Positions 6,709 through 14,853 are shown, counted from the first letter of the stretch. The stretch: DNA of 18,192 nucleotides from JBFHNV01 sp965365655 (GCA_965365655.1 CBDUCN010000072.1:1-18192), one strand, 5' to 3'. Translations and numbers: made by a program. The notes: generated from the sequence alone by a model not told the origin.

Positions 6709-8343
6709 ATGGAACGAGAAAGCATGGAATTCGACGTCGTCGTCGTCGGCGGCGGTCCGTCGGGCCTCGCGGCGGCGATCCGGCTGCGCCAGCTCGCCGA
6801 GGAGCACGGCCGCGAGCTGGAGGTGTGCCTGGTGGAGAAGGGCTCCGAGGTGGGCGCGCACATCCTGTCCGGAGCGGTGATCGAGACGCGTGCGCTGGAC
6901 GAGCTGTTCCCGGACTGGAAGGAGCGCGGGGCGCCGCTCAACACGCCCGCGAAGGAGGACCGGTTCCTGTTCCTCACCGAGTCGGGCTCGTGGAGCCTGC
7001 CGACGCCGCCGCAGATGCATAACGAGGGCAACTACATCGTGAGCCTGGGCAACGTGTGCCGTTGGCTCGGCGAGCAGGCCGAGGCGCTCGGCGTGAACGT
7101 GTTCCCGGGCTTCCCGGCGGCCGAGGTGCTGTACCGCGACGACGGCTCGGTGAAGGGCGTCGCCACGAGGGACATGGGCGTCGGCCGCGACGGCGAGCGC
7201 AAGTCCGGCTTCGAGGCCGGGGTGGAGCTGCACGCGCGTCAGACCATCTTCGCCGAGGGCTGCCGCGGCTCGCTCACGAAGGGCCTGTTCGAGCGGTTCG
7301 ACCTGCGCCGCGACGCCGATCCCCAGACCTACGGCATCGGCCTGAAGGAGCTGTGGGAGGTGGCGCCGGAGCAGCACCGGCAGGGGCTGATCGTGCACAC
7401 CGTGGGCTGGCCGATGAAGGCCGACACCTACGGCGGGTCGTTCATGTACCACCTCGAGGACAACCAGGTCGCGGTGGGCTTCGTGGTGGGCCTGGACTAT
7501 GCCAATCCGTACCTCTCGCCGTTCGAGGAGTTCCAGCGCTTCAAGACCCATCCCGCCATCCGCCCCACCTTCGAGGGCGGGCGCCGGGTCGCCTACGGTG
7601 CGCGCGCGCTCAACGAGGGCGGGTTCCAGTCCATCCCGAAGCTCACCTTCCCCGGCGGCATGCTCGTCGGCTGCGGCGCGGGCTTCCTCAACGTGCCCAA
7701 GATCAAGGGCTCGCACACCGCGATGAAGTCGGGCATGACGGCCGCGGAGGCGGTGTTCGACGCGCTGGGCGACGACGCCGCGGGCAGCGAGGTGACGGGG
7801 TACGCCGAGCGCCTGAAGCAGACCTGGGTGTGGGACGAGCTCTACCGTGCGCGAAACATCCGCCCGGCTTTCCACAAGGGGCTTTGGGCGGGGATCGCTT
7901 ACTCGGGGCTGGATACGTACGTGTTGCGTGGCAAGGCGCCGTGGACGTTCCATCACCACGCCGACCATGCGCAGCTGCGCGAGGCGAAGATGTGCGAGCC
8001 CATCGAGTATCCGAAGCCGGATGGCGTGGTCAGCTTCGACCGCAACTCGTCGGTGTACCTCTCGGCCACCAATCACGAGGAGGACCAGCCGGTGCACCTG
8101 GTGCTCGCGGATCCGTCCGTGGCCGTCGACCACAACCTCGCGCTGTACGACGCGCCCGAGCAGCGCTACTGCCCCGCGGGCGTCTACGAGATCGTGCGCG
8201 ACGACGACGGCTCCAACCCGCGGCTGCAGATCAACGCCCAGAACTGCGTGCACTGCAAGACCTGCGACATCAAGGACCCGACCCAGAACATCAACTGGGT
8301 GCCGCCGGAGGGCGGCGGCGGGCCGAACTACCCGAACATGTGA
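6709..8343 (+). CDS. etfD: Electron transfer flavoprotein-ubiquinone oxidoreductase
   Basis: Membrane-associated iron-sulfur flavoprotein that takes electrons from reduced EtfAB and delivers them to ubiquinone, linking acyl-CoA oxidation to the respiratory chain. The 544-residue length is typical. An FAD-binding VVVGGGPSGLAAAIRLRQ motif is near the N-terminus. The C-terminal [4Fe-4S] ligands are visible as Cys488 (RYCPAGVYE) and Cys513, Cys516 and Cys519 (CVHCKTCDIKDP). The protein ends with GGGGPNYPNM, as family members do. The start has TGGAGA 5 bases upstream; a second Met six codons in is possible. It is divergent from etfBA and followed after 54 bases by an acyl-CoA dehydrogenase on the same strand, so donor, carrier and acceptor are grouped together. 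Confidence 0.97.
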   Translation: MERESMEFDVVVVGGGPSGLAAAIRLRQLAEEHGRELEVCLVEKGSEVGAHILSGAVIETRALDELFPDWKERGAPLNTPAKEDRFLFLTESGSWSLPTPPQMHNEGNYIVSLGNVCRWLGEQAEALGVNVFPGFPAAEVLYRDDGSVKGVATRDMGVGRDGERKSGFEAGVELHARQTIFAEGCRGSLTKGLFERFDLRRDADPQTYGIGLKELWEVAPEQHRQGLIVHTVGWPMKADTYGGSFMYHLEDNQVAVGFVVGLDYANPYLSPFEEFQRFKTHPAIRPTFEGGRRVAYGARALNEGGFQSIPKLTFPGGMLVGCGAGFLNVPKIKGSHTAMKSGMTAAEAVFDALGDDAAGSEVTGYAERLKQTWVWDELYRARNIRPAFHKGLWAGIAYSGLDTYVLRGKAPWTFHHHADHAQLREAKMCEPIEYPKPDGVVSFDRNSSVYLSATNHEEDQPVHLVLADPSVAVDHNLALYDAPEQRYCPAGVYEIVRDDDGSNPRLQINAQNCVHCKTCDIKDPTQNINWVPPEGGGGPNYPNM

Positions 8344-8397
8344 ACCCGCGCGCGGCCACGTGCCGCGCCCGACACCCCTGCGAGGATCTGCCCGACC

Positions 8398-10185
8398 ATG
8401 GCCAGCTATCACCCACCCGTTCGCGACATTCAGTTCGTGCTCCACGAGCTGCTGGGCGCCGAGGCCACGTTCACGTCGTTGCCCGGCTTCGAGGAGGCGA
8501 CCGCCGACGTCATCGACGCGGTGCTCGAGGAAGGCGGGCGGATCTGCGAGTCGGTGGTGTTTCCGACCAACCGCACCGGCGACGAGCAGGGCGCACGCTG
8601 GCACGACGGCGCGGTGACCACGCCGGACGGCTTCAAGGAGGCCTACGAGCAGCTGCGCGACGGCGGCTGGTTCTCGCTGGGCCTCGATCCCGAGTACGGG
8701 GGCCAGGGCCTGCCGCACACGCTGAACGTGTTCTTCGAGGAGATGCTGCAGTCGGCCAACATGGCGTTCTCCCTTTATCCCGGACTCACGCGCGGTGCGT
8801 GCATGACGATCCGCGCCTATGCGTCGGACGAGCTGAAGGACGCCTGGCTGCCGAAGCTGGTGTCCGGCGAGTGGACGGGCGTGATGGCTCTCACCGAGCC
8901 GCATTGCGGCACCGACCTCGGGCTGCTGCGCACCCGTGCCGAGCCCCGCGACGACGGCAGCTTCGCGGTCACCGGCACGAAGATCTTCATCACCGGCGGC
9001 GAGCAGGATCTCACGCCGAACATCGTGCACCTGGTGCTCGCGAAGCTGCCCGACGCGCCGCCGGGCGTGAAGGGCATCAGCCTGTTCCTCGTGCCCAAGT
9101 TCCTGCCCGATGCGCAGGGGGAGCCGGGCGAGCGCAACGCCGTGCACTGCGCCTCCATCGAGAAGAAGATGGGCATCAAGGGCGCGTCCACCTGCGTGAT
9201 GAACTACGACGGCGCCACCGGCTGGCTGGTGGGCGAGCCCCACAAGGGGCTGCGCGCGATGTTCGCGATGATGAACCACGAGCGCATGATGGTCGGGCAG
9301 CAGGGCCTGTCGCAGGCCGAGGTCGCCTACCAGAGTGCCGCCGCGTACGCCCGCGAGCGGCTTCAGGGGCGCGCGCCGGGCGGCGCGAAGGCGCCGGATC
9401 AGAGCGCCGACCCGATCATCGTGCATCCCGACGTGCGGCGCATGCTGCTCACCGCGCGCTCGCTCAACGAGTCCGCGCGAGCGCTGCTCGGCTGGGCGGC
9501 GATGCAGATCGACATCGCCGAGCGCCATCCCGACCCGGCAGCGCGCGAGGCGGCGGAGGATCACGCGGCGCTCCTGATCCCGGTGATCAAGGCCTACTTC
9601 ACCGATTACGGCTTCGACGCCTGCAACCAGTGCCTGCAGGTGCTGGGCGGACACGGCTACATCGCGGAGTGGGGCATGGAGCAGCTCGTGCGCGACGCAC
9701 GTATCGCGCAGATCTACGAGGGGGCGAACGGCATCCACGCGCTGGACCTCGTGGGCCGCAAGCTGCCGATGCACGACGGGCGCCTGATCAAGCGTTTCCT
9801 CGGGCTGCTGGACGACTTCCTCGACGAGCACCGCGCGGACGAGCGCATCGCGGAGTTCACCGGGCCGCTGTCGCACAGCCTCGGCCTGCTCAAGCAGGCC
9901 ACCGCGTGGATCGCCACCGAGGCAGGGCGCGACCCCGACGAGGTGGGGGCGGCCTCCTACGACTACCTGCGCCTGGTGGCGCTCACGTCGCTGGGGTGGA
10001 TGTGGGCATGGAGCGCGAAGGTCGCGGTGGAGCGGATGGACGGAGACAACACAGGGTTCTACCGCGACAAGCTGATCACCGGGCGCTTCTTCGTGCGCCG
10101 CCTGTTGCCGCAGGTGAAGGGCCTCGCGGACAGCCTGAGCGCCGGCGCGGACAGCGTGATGCGCCTGGAGGCGGAGTCGTTCTGA
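8398..10185 (+). CDS. Acyl-CoA dehydrogenase with C-terminal extension (FadE/DmdC-like)
   Basis: FAD enzyme catalysing the alpha,beta-dehydrogenation of an acyl-CoA and passing the electrons to EtfAB. The 595-residue length is that of the long subgroup carrying an extra C-terminal helical domain (about residues 465-595), which includes 3-methylmercaptopropionyl-CoA dehydrogenase DmdC and several long-chain enzymes. Visible marks are the substrate/flavin loop ALTEPHCGTDLG (164-174), GTKIFITGGEQDL (193-205) and QVLGGHGYIAEWGMEQLVRD (414-433). The catalytic Glu is Glu441 in IYEGANGIHALDLVGRK. GAGGA lies 11 bases before the ATG. The gene follows ETF-QO by 54 bases and is likely co-transcribed. 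Chain length or substrate cannot be read from the sequence: a DMSP-pathway role is possible by family, but no other dmd gene is present, and a general fatty-acid role is more likely. Confidence 0.93.
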   Translation: MASYHPPVRDIQFVLHELLGAEATFTSLPGFEEATADVIDAVLEEGGRICESVVFPTNRTGDEQGARWHDGAVTTPDGFKEAYEQLRDGGWFSLGLDPEYGGQGLPHTLNVFFEEMLQSANMAFSLYPGLTRGACMTIRAYASDELKDAWLPKLVSGEWTGVMALTEPHCGTDLGLLRTRAEPRDDGSFAVTGTKIFITGGEQDLTPNIVHLVLAKLPDAPPGVKGISLFLVPKFLPDAQGEPGERNAVHCASIEKKMGIKGASTCVMNYDGATGWLVGEPHKGLRAMFAMMNHERMMVGQQGLSQAEVAYQSAAAYARERLQGRAPGGAKAPDQSADPIIVHPDVRRMLLTARSLNESARALLGWAAMQIDIAERHPDPAAREAAEDHAALLIPVIKAYFTDYGFDACNQCLQVLGGHGYIAEWGMEQLVRDARIAQIYEGANGIHALDLVGRKLPMHDGRLIKRFLGLLDDFLDEHRADERIAEFTGPLSHSLGLLKQATAWIATEAGRDPDEVGAASYDYLRLVALTSLGWMWAWSAKVAVERMDGDNTGFYRDKLITGRFFVRRLLPQVKGLADSLSAGADSVMRLEAESF

Positions 10186-10251
10186 GCCAGTGGGCGCGGT
10201 GCACGCGCTCGCGGGGGCTCCGAAAGCAAAGGCGAATCAACGGCCTGCGGT

Positions 10252-10264
10252 CCCTTTCGAAGGG
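10252..10264 (+). terminator. Weak hairpin after the acyl-CoA dehydrogenase gene
   Basis: CCCTT and AAGGG form a 5-bp stem with a 3-base loop, 66 bases after the stop codon. The stem is short and there is no T-tract, so a terminator role is only a guess from its position between two transcription units. Confidence 0.2.
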
Positions 10265-10295
10265 CCCTGCTGAGACTGCCCGGCCGAACGCTCGC

Positions 10296-10323
10296 TTGAC
10301 GGCCGGTGCGGTGGCGGTACGCT
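10296..10323 (+). promoter_or_regulatory. Candidate promoter of the inositol-monophosphatase-family gene
   Basis: TTGACG (10296-10301, 5 of 6 to the -35 consensus) is followed after 16 bases by TACGCT (10318-10323, 3 of 6 to the -10 consensus). Transcription would start near 10330, about 58 bases before the start codon. This splits the four downstream genes from the acyl-CoA dehydrogenase unit. Confidence 0.4.
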
Positions 10324-10387
10324 CACGGCCGCCGGATGCCGGGCGCGCCGGCCGCGCCGCCGAAAGCTGACCAGAGGACCGACCGCC

Positions 10388-11206
10388 ATGCCTGCCGATC
10401 CCCGCAAAGGTCTCGCCAAGTCCCGGCGCCAGGAGCTGCTCACCTCCGCCGGCGAGCTCGCCGACGTGCTGCGCGAGCGCATCGTGGAATCCGTCGGCCA
10501 GGGGCTCACGATCGAGGCCAAGCCCGATCACAGCCTGGTCACCAGCGCCGACACCGAAGGCGAGCAGGCCTTCCGCTCGGCGGTGATCGCGCGCCACGCC
10601 GCGCACGGCGTGCGCGGCGAGGAGCTGCCGCCGCTGAACCCGGAGGCCGAGTTCGTGTGGGTGGTGGACCCGATCGACGGCACCGCCGAGTTCGCTGCCG
10701 GCCTGCCGCTGTGGGGATCGATCATCGCGCTCTACTACCGTGACCGGCCGCTGGTGGGCGTCATCGATCTGCCGGCGCTGAAGATCCGCGCCTGCGCCGC
10801 GTACGGGCTCGGCACCGAGGTGAACGGCGAGAAGGTCACCATCGAGCCGATGGACGCCGAGGCCATCAACGGCCGCGAGCGGGTGGGCACGCCGTCGCGG
10901 GTGAACTACGCGAGGCGCGAGGGCGGCGAGGTCTACTTCGACAAGCTGTGCGCGACGCATCCCAACATCCGCGTGTTCCACACCTGCTACACGCACGTGC
11001 TCGCCGCCACCGGCGGGCTGGATGCCGCGATCGAGTGGAACGCGCCGTTCTGGGACGTCGCCGCGACGCGGCTGCTGATCGAGGAGGCGGGCGGCAGGTA
11101 CGTCGAGATGAAGGCGCCCAACGACGACGACGGCCAGCCGCTCAACAACGTGGTGTTCGGCCGTCCGGGGCTGGTGGAGCGCATCGTCGCGACGCTGTCG
11201 GCCTGA
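10388..11206 (+). CDS. Inositol-monophosphatase-family phosphatase (possibly histidinol-phosphatase-like)
   Basis: Mg-dependent, lithium-sensitive-type sugar/nucleotide phosphatase fold, cytoplasmic, 272 residues. The metal-binding motifs are present: GEE at 77-79, VVDPIDGTAEF at 92-102 (Asp94, Asp97) and WDVAATRLLIEEAGG at 222-236 (Asp223). The stretch LPLWGSIIALYYRDRPLVGVID (106-127) most resembles the HisN-type histidinol-phosphatase and general IMPase branches, whereas the DGT-x-EF pattern is shared with CysQ-type 3'(2'),5'-bisphosphate nucleotidases. The substrate is therefore unsettled. GAGGA lies 9 bases before the ATG. It is followed by crcB after 26 bases on the same strand. No histidine or sulfate-assimilation gene is nearby to support one assignment. 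Confidence 0.88.
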   Translation: MPADPRKGLAKSRRQELLTSAGELADVLRERIVESVGQGLTIEAKPDHSLVTSADTEGEQAFRSAVIARHAAHGVRGEELPPLNPEAEFVWVVDPIDGTAEFAAGLPLWGSIIALYYRDRPLVGVIDLPALKIRACAAYGLGTEVNGEKVTIEPMDAEAINGRERVGTPSRVNYARREGGEVYFDKLCATHPNIRVFHTCYTHVLAATGGLDAAIEWNAPFWDVAATRLLIEEAGGRYVEMKAPNDDDGQPLNNVVFGRPGLVERIVATLSA

Positions 11207-11232
11207 GTCCGAGCCGCCGGACGCATCAGACC

Positions 11233-11604
11233 GTGCTCGAGGCGGTGGCGGTGGCCTGCGGCGGCGCGCTCGGTGCGCTCGGCCGCTACTGGGCTTCGGG
11301 GCTGATCTACAAGCAGTTCGGGGCCGGTTTTCCGTACGGCACCCTGGGCGTCAACGTGCTCGGGTCGCTGGCGATGGGTGCGCTGTGGGTGATGGTGCAC
11401 GACCGGGCCCTGCCCGAGGTCTGGCGCCTCGCCATCGGGGTGGGGTTGCTCGGGGCCTTCACGACCTTCTCGACGTTCTCCGTGGATACGCTGATCCTCG
11501 CCCAGCAGGGGCTCTGGCTGCGCGCGGCGCTCAACGTCGCGCTGAGCGTGGCGCTGTGCCTCGCGGCTGCGGTGGCGGGCGCGGCGCTGGCGCGGGCCGT
11601 GTGA
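11233..11604 (+). CDS. crcB: Fluoride-specific ion channel CrcB/Fluc
   Basis: Small inner-membrane channel that forms dual-topology dimers and lets fluoride leave the cell, protecting metabolic enzymes. The 123-residue product has four hydrophobic segments, the GGALGALGRYW start at 10-20, the conserved Asn41 in TLGVNVLGS, and the family hallmark FTTFSTFSVD at 76-85 that lines the fluoride pore and central sodium site. There is no ATG in a suitable place. The GTG at 11233 is chosen because translation from it gives the usual short family N-terminus, though no strong ribosome binding site is visible, so translation may depend on the upstream gene 26 bases away. I saw no fluoride-riboswitch-like leader. 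Confidence 0.93.
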   Translation: MLEAVAVACGGALGALGRYWASGLIYKQFGAGFPYGTLGVNVLGSLAMGALWVMVHDRALPEVWRLAIGVGLLGAFTTFSTFSVDTLILAQQGLWLRAALNVALSVALCLAAAVAGAALARAV

Positions 11605-11636
11605 CGGGCCGCGCGACGGGACCCGCCGCGCACCGT

Positions 11637-11642
11637 CATAAT
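11637..11642 (+). promoter_or_regulatory. Candidate -10 element of the SulP gene
   Basis: CATAAT matches 5 of 6 bases of the -10 consensus in the 76-bp gap between crcB and the SulP gene. GCGACG at 11613-11618 is a poor -35 at 18 bases. Transcription would start near 11649, leaving a leader of about 30 bases. The same ATAATCG core occurs at the two divergent promoters near 15280 and 15345. Confidence 0.35.
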
Positions 11643-11680
11643 CGCGGCGCAGCGACCCCGCGCGTCCAGAGACCCCGGCC

Positions 11681-13321
11681 ATGCGCCTGCGCCTGCAGGA
11701 TCTGAAAGGCGACGTCTACGGCGGCATCACGGCCGCCGTGGTGGCGCTGCCGCTGGCCCTGGCGTTCGGTGTCGCGTCCGGCGCAGGGCCGGTGGCCGGG
11801 CTCTACGGCGCGATATTCGTCGGCTTCTTCGCCGCCGTGTTCGGGGGCACCCCGGCCCAGGTCTCGGGACCCACCGGACCCATGACGGTGGTCATGGCCG
11901 TGGTGGTCACCCAGTACGCGCACGAGCCGGCCATGGCCTTCACCGTCGTGATGATGGCCGGCGTGCTGCAGATCGTGTTCGGCGTGCTGCGCCTCGGCAG
12001 CTTCGTGCACCTGATGCCCTACCCGGTGGTGTCCGGGTTCATGAGCGGCATCGGCTGCATCATCATCATCATCCAGGTCCATCCCTTCCTCGGGCTGGCG
12101 GGCCCGTCCGGCGGCCCCATCGGCCACCTGCTCGCGCTGCCGGATGCGCTGTCGCGCGTCAATCCCGACGCCTTCGTCGCCGGCGCCATCGCGCTGGGGA
12201 TCGTGCTGTTCACGCCGGCACGCGTCGCGCGCATCGCGCCGCCGCCGCTGATCGCGCTGCTCGCCGGCACGCTGGCGGTGCTGTTCGCGTTCCCCGGCGC
12301 GCCGGTGATCGGCGACATCCCCACCGGGCTGCCGGACCCGCAGCTGCCGCGCTTCTCGCTGGACGCGCTGCCGGACATGGTGCAGTCGGCAATCGTGCTC
12401 GCGGTGCTGGGCTCGATCGACAGCCTGCTCACCTCGTTGATCGCCGACAGCGTGACCCAGACCCGCCACGACTCCGATCGCGAGCTGATCGGCCAGGGCA
12501 TCGGCAACACCATCGCCGGCATCATGGGCGCGATCCCCGGCGCGGGCGCGACCATGCGCACCGTGGTCAACGTGCGCGCCGGCGGGCGCACGCCGGTATC
12601 GGGGGCGCTGCACGCGCTGCTGCTGCTGGGGGTGATGCTGGGGCTCGGGCGCTACGCGGCGTACATCCCGCAAGCGGTGCTCGCGGGGATCCTGTTCAAG
12701 GTGGGCGTGGACATCATCGACTGGCGCTACCTGCGCATGGCGCCCGGCGCGCCGCGCGCGGGCGTGGTGATGATGCTCGCGGTGCTGCTGCTGACGGTGC
12801 TGGTCGACCTCATCACCGCGGTGGGCGTCGGCGTGGTGATGGCCAGCCTGCTGTTCGTCAAGCGCATGGCGGACCTGCAGTCGCAGGGGATCCTCGCATC
12901 CCGCGGCGGCGACGGCGCGGAGCTCGCCGCCGACGAGCGCGCGCTGCTCGACGGGCTCGACGAGCACGTGCTGCTGGTGACCTTCGCCGGCCCGATGAGC
13001 TTCGGCGCTGCGAACGAGATCGGGCGCAAGTTCGAGTCCTTCGTCGACGTCGACGTGCTGGTGCTGGACTTCTCGCGCACGCCGTTCGTCGACTCCAGCG
13101 CGACCCTGTCCATTCTCGGCGTGGTGCAGCGGGCAATCGAGAAAAATCAGCGTGTTATAGTCTGCGGCGCCAGTCCGGCCGTGCGCGACACCTTCCGCCG
13201 CCTGGGAGTGCTGCGGCGGCTCGACGCGGACGCCGTACTGGACCGGCGGCGTGACGCCCTGAGTCGGGCGCGCGCGCTGGTCATCGAGCGCCACCCGGGA
13301 GCAGCAGCCGAGCCGACGTGA
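11681..13321 (+). CDS. SulP-family anion transporter with STAS domain (BicA-like)
   Basis: Inner-membrane SLC26/SulP transporter of 546 residues. The hydrophobic transporter core runs from about 10 to 395. It includes VSGPTGPMTVVMAVVV (61-76), the SIDSLLTSLIAD segment (245-256), and RELIGQGIGNTIAGIMGAIPGAGATMRTVVNVRAGGRTP (267-305), in which the GIGN and PGAGATMRTV parts closely resemble cyanobacterial BicA sodium-dependent bicarbonate transporters. A cytoplasmic STAS domain (about 428-530) follows, with FVDSSATLSILG at 469-480. Bicarbonate or sulfate are the likeliest substrates, and the sequence cannot choose. The ATG at 11681 has only a weak AGAG site upstream. The stop codon overlaps the YihY-family start by 4 bases (GTGA), so the two are translationally coupled. 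A notably AT-richer patch near 13133-13161 lies inside the STAS region. Confidence 0.92.
   Translation: MRLRLQDLKGDVYGGITAAVVALPLALAFGVASGAGPVAGLYGAIFVGFFAAVFGGTPAQVSGPTGPMTVVMAVVVTQYAHEPAMAFTVVMMAGVLQIVFGVLRLGSFVHLMPYPVVSGFMSGIGCIIIIIQVHPFLGLAGPSGGPIGHLLALPDALSRVNPDAFVAGAIALGIVLFTPARVARIAPPPLIALLAGTLAVLFAFPGAPVIGDIPTGLPDPQLPRFSLDALPDMVQSAIVLAVLGSIDSLLTSLIADSVTQTRHDSDRELIGQGIGNTIAGIMGAIPGAGATMRTVVNVRAGGRTPVSGALHALLLLGVMLGLGRYAAYIPQAVLAGILFKVGVDIIDWRYLRMAPGAPRAGVVMMLAVLLLTVLVDLITAVGVGVVMASLLFVKRMADLQSQGILASRGGDGAELAADERALLDGLDEHVLLVTFAGPMSFGAANEIGRKFESFVDVDVLVLDFSRTPFVDSSATLSILGVVQRAIEKNQRVIVCGASPAVRDTFRRLGVLRRLDADAVLDRRRDALSRARALVIERHPGAAAEPT
13156..13161 (+). promoter_or_regulatory. Possible internal -10 element inside the SulP gene
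   Basis: TATAGT (5 of 6 to the -10 consensus) lies in a locally AT-rich patch of the STAS coding region, 157 bases before the YihY-family start. No good -35 is present at 17 bases (GCAATC or similar). It might drive the downstream gene separately, or reflect the local amino-acid sequence only. Confidence 0.2.
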
Positions 13322-14709
13322 TCGACGCCCTCGACAACGTCAAGGCCGCCCTCATCGCCGCGGTGTGGGGCGCCTCGCTTGCCGCGCTGCCGCGCCACCG
13401 CCGCGGCGCGGTGAAGTGGCTGCGCATCACGCACATGCTGGCGCGCGAGCTCGCGTCGGGCTCCCTGACGCTTCGCGCCGCGAGCCTGGTGTTCACCACC
13501 CTGCTGTCGCTGGTGCCGCTGCTGGCAGTGAGCTTCTCGCTGCTCAAGGCCTTTGGCGTGCACAACAAGCTGCAGGCCGTGCTGATGCAGGTGCTCGAGC
13601 CGCTCGGCGAGCGCGGGGCGGAGCTCGCGACGCGCATCGTCGAGTTCGTGGACCAGGTGAAGGTGGGTGTGCTGGGCGGCGTGGGTCTGCTGATCCTGCT
13701 GTTCACGGTCGTCTCGCTGGTGCAGAAGGTCGAGGAGGCGCTGAACAGCACCTGGCGCATCCACAAGGTGCGCAGCTTCGGGCGGCGCTTCTCCGGCTAC
13801 CTGAGCGTGATCCTGGTCGGCCCGCTGCTGATGTTCTCCGCGATCGGCCTGATCGGCACGCTGATGGGCACCGAGATCGCGCAGCGCATCGCGTCGGTGG
13901 AGCCCTTCGGCACGCTGCTGTCGATGATCTCCACGCTGCTGCCCTTCGCGTTCACGATCGCAGCGTTCAGCTTCGTGTACGCGTTCATCCCCAACACGCG
14001 GGTGAGATTGAGCTCGGCGCTGGTCGGCGGGACGGTGGCCGGGGTGCTGTGGGCGGGCGCGGGCTGGGGCTTCGCGGCCTTCGTGGTCAACTCGCCGGAG
14101 TCGAACTACGCCGCGATCTACTCGAGCTTCGCGATCGTGTTCTTCTTCATGCTGTGGATCTACGTGGCGTGGCTGATCCTGCTGGTGGGCGGGACCGTGG
14201 CCTTCTACCACCAGTGCCCGCAGTACCTGGGGGTGATGCCCGGGGAGCTGAAGGCGAGCAACCGGCTGCGCGAGCGCATCGCGCTCGCGATCATGCTGCG
14301 CGTCGGGGAGTGTCATCTCGCGGGCCGGCGTCCTCCCGACGCGCTCGGCCTCGCGCAAGGCCTGCACGTGCCGTTCGAGCTGGTGGACGACGCGCTGGAC
14401 GCGCTGGGGGCGGGCGGCCTGCTGGCGCTGGCGGAGGAGCCGTCGCGCGGCTACCTGCCCGCGCGCGACGTGGGGTCGATCCGTCTCGGCGAGATCCTCG
14501 CCGCGACGCGCCGCGCCCACGAGCACCGCGACCTGGTGCCGGACCACCTGCCGTCGGAGGCGCGCGCCGAGGAGCTGGTGCAGGAGGTGGAGGACAGCGC
14601 CGCCCGCACGCTGGGCGAACGTACCCTGCGCGACGCGCTGGCAGACACCGTCGCGACGGCGCCGGCCCGCGACGGCGCGGGCGCCGTCGCGATCAACCGC
14701 GCGCGCTGA
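13318..14709 (+). CDS. YihY/BrkB-family inner-membrane protein with C-terminal winged-helix-like domain
   Basis: A 463-residue polytopic membrane protein of the YihY/virulence factor BrkB family, once wrongly called ribonuclease BN; its molecular function is unknown. Six hydrophobic segments are visible at about 55-78, 115-137, 160-185, 203-226, 233-257 and 268-295. Family motifs include AASLVFTTLLSLVPLLAV (54-71), the ALNSTWRI segment (141-148) and the SNYAAIYSSFAIVFFFMLWIY region (262-282). A soluble C-terminal part (about 310-463) contains a winged-helix-like stretch (about 315-382, ending GGLLALAEEPSRGYLP) and a charged tail. The start is a GTG overlapping the SulP stop by 4 bases, so translation is coupled to SulP. 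A terminator-like hairpin lies 58 bases after the stop. Confidence 0.9.
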   Translation: MIDALDNVKAALIAAVWGASLAALPRHRRGAVKWLRITHMLARELASGSLTLRAASLVFTTLLSLVPLLAVSFSLLKAFGVHNKLQAVLMQVLEPLGERGAELATRIVEFVDQVKVGVLGGVGLLILLFTVVSLVQKVEEALNSTWRIHKVRSFGRRFSGYLSVILVGPLLMFSAIGLIGTLMGTEIAQRIASVEPFGTLLSMISTLLPFAFTIAAFSFVYAFIPNTRVRLSSALVGGTVAGVLWAGAGWGFAAFVVNSPESNYAAIYSSFAIVFFFMLWIYVAWLILLVGGTVAFYHQCPQYLGVMPGELKASNRLRERIALAIMLRVGECHLAGRRPPDALGLAQGLHVPFELVDDALDALGAGGLLALAEEPSRGYLPARDVGSIRLGEILAATRRAHEHRDLVPDHLPSEARAEELVQEVEDSAARTLGERTLRDALADTVATAPARDGAGAVAINRAR

Positions 14710-14767
14710 CGGCAGGCAACCGTCTGCGGCGTACGCGCGCTGCGCGACGTGCTGGAGGCGCACGGGT

Positions 14768-14789
14768 CCGGGACGCAGCGCCGTCCCGG
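14768..14789. terminator. Probable bidirectional terminator between converging genes
   Basis: CCGGGACG and CGTCCCGG form a perfect 8-bp stem with a 6-base loop in the 144-bp space between the converging YihY-family and DUF4870-type genes. A second GC-only self-complementary patch (GGCGCG and CGCGCC) lies at about 14824-14842. No T-tract follows either stem. The position strongly suggests transcription ends here from both sides. Confidence 0.5.
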
Positions 14790-14853
14790 TGCGGCCCGCG
14801 CTCCCGGCGCCGCGGAACGACGCGGCGCGCGGCGCCGCGCCGTCAGCGCCGCG

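Noticed and set aside
5749..9876. Minus-strand frame open for over 1,300 codons upstream of and in phase with etfA
   Set aside because: It lies antisense to etfB's neighbour region, ETF-QO and the acyl-CoA dehydrogenase, whose sense products are unmistakable. Its translation is His/Arg/Leu-rich with no family resemblance. Stop-free antisense frames are expected in very GC-rich genes.
7056..10370. 1,104-codon plus-strand frame through ETF-QO and the acyl-CoA dehydrogenase
   Set aside because: Out-of-frame shadow of two well-identified genes; Arg/Ala/Gly-rich with no recognisable domain.
11233..11604. Fluoride riboswitch in front of crcB
   Set aside because: The gap to the upstream gene is only 26 bases, too short to hold the aptamer, and no matching conserved bases were seen.
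11636..13294. His/Asp/Gln-rich minus-strand frame opposite the SulP gene
   Set aside because: Looks like a metal-binding repeat protein at first sight, but the composition is what results from reading Leu/Val/Met-rich membrane protein codons on the opposite strand.
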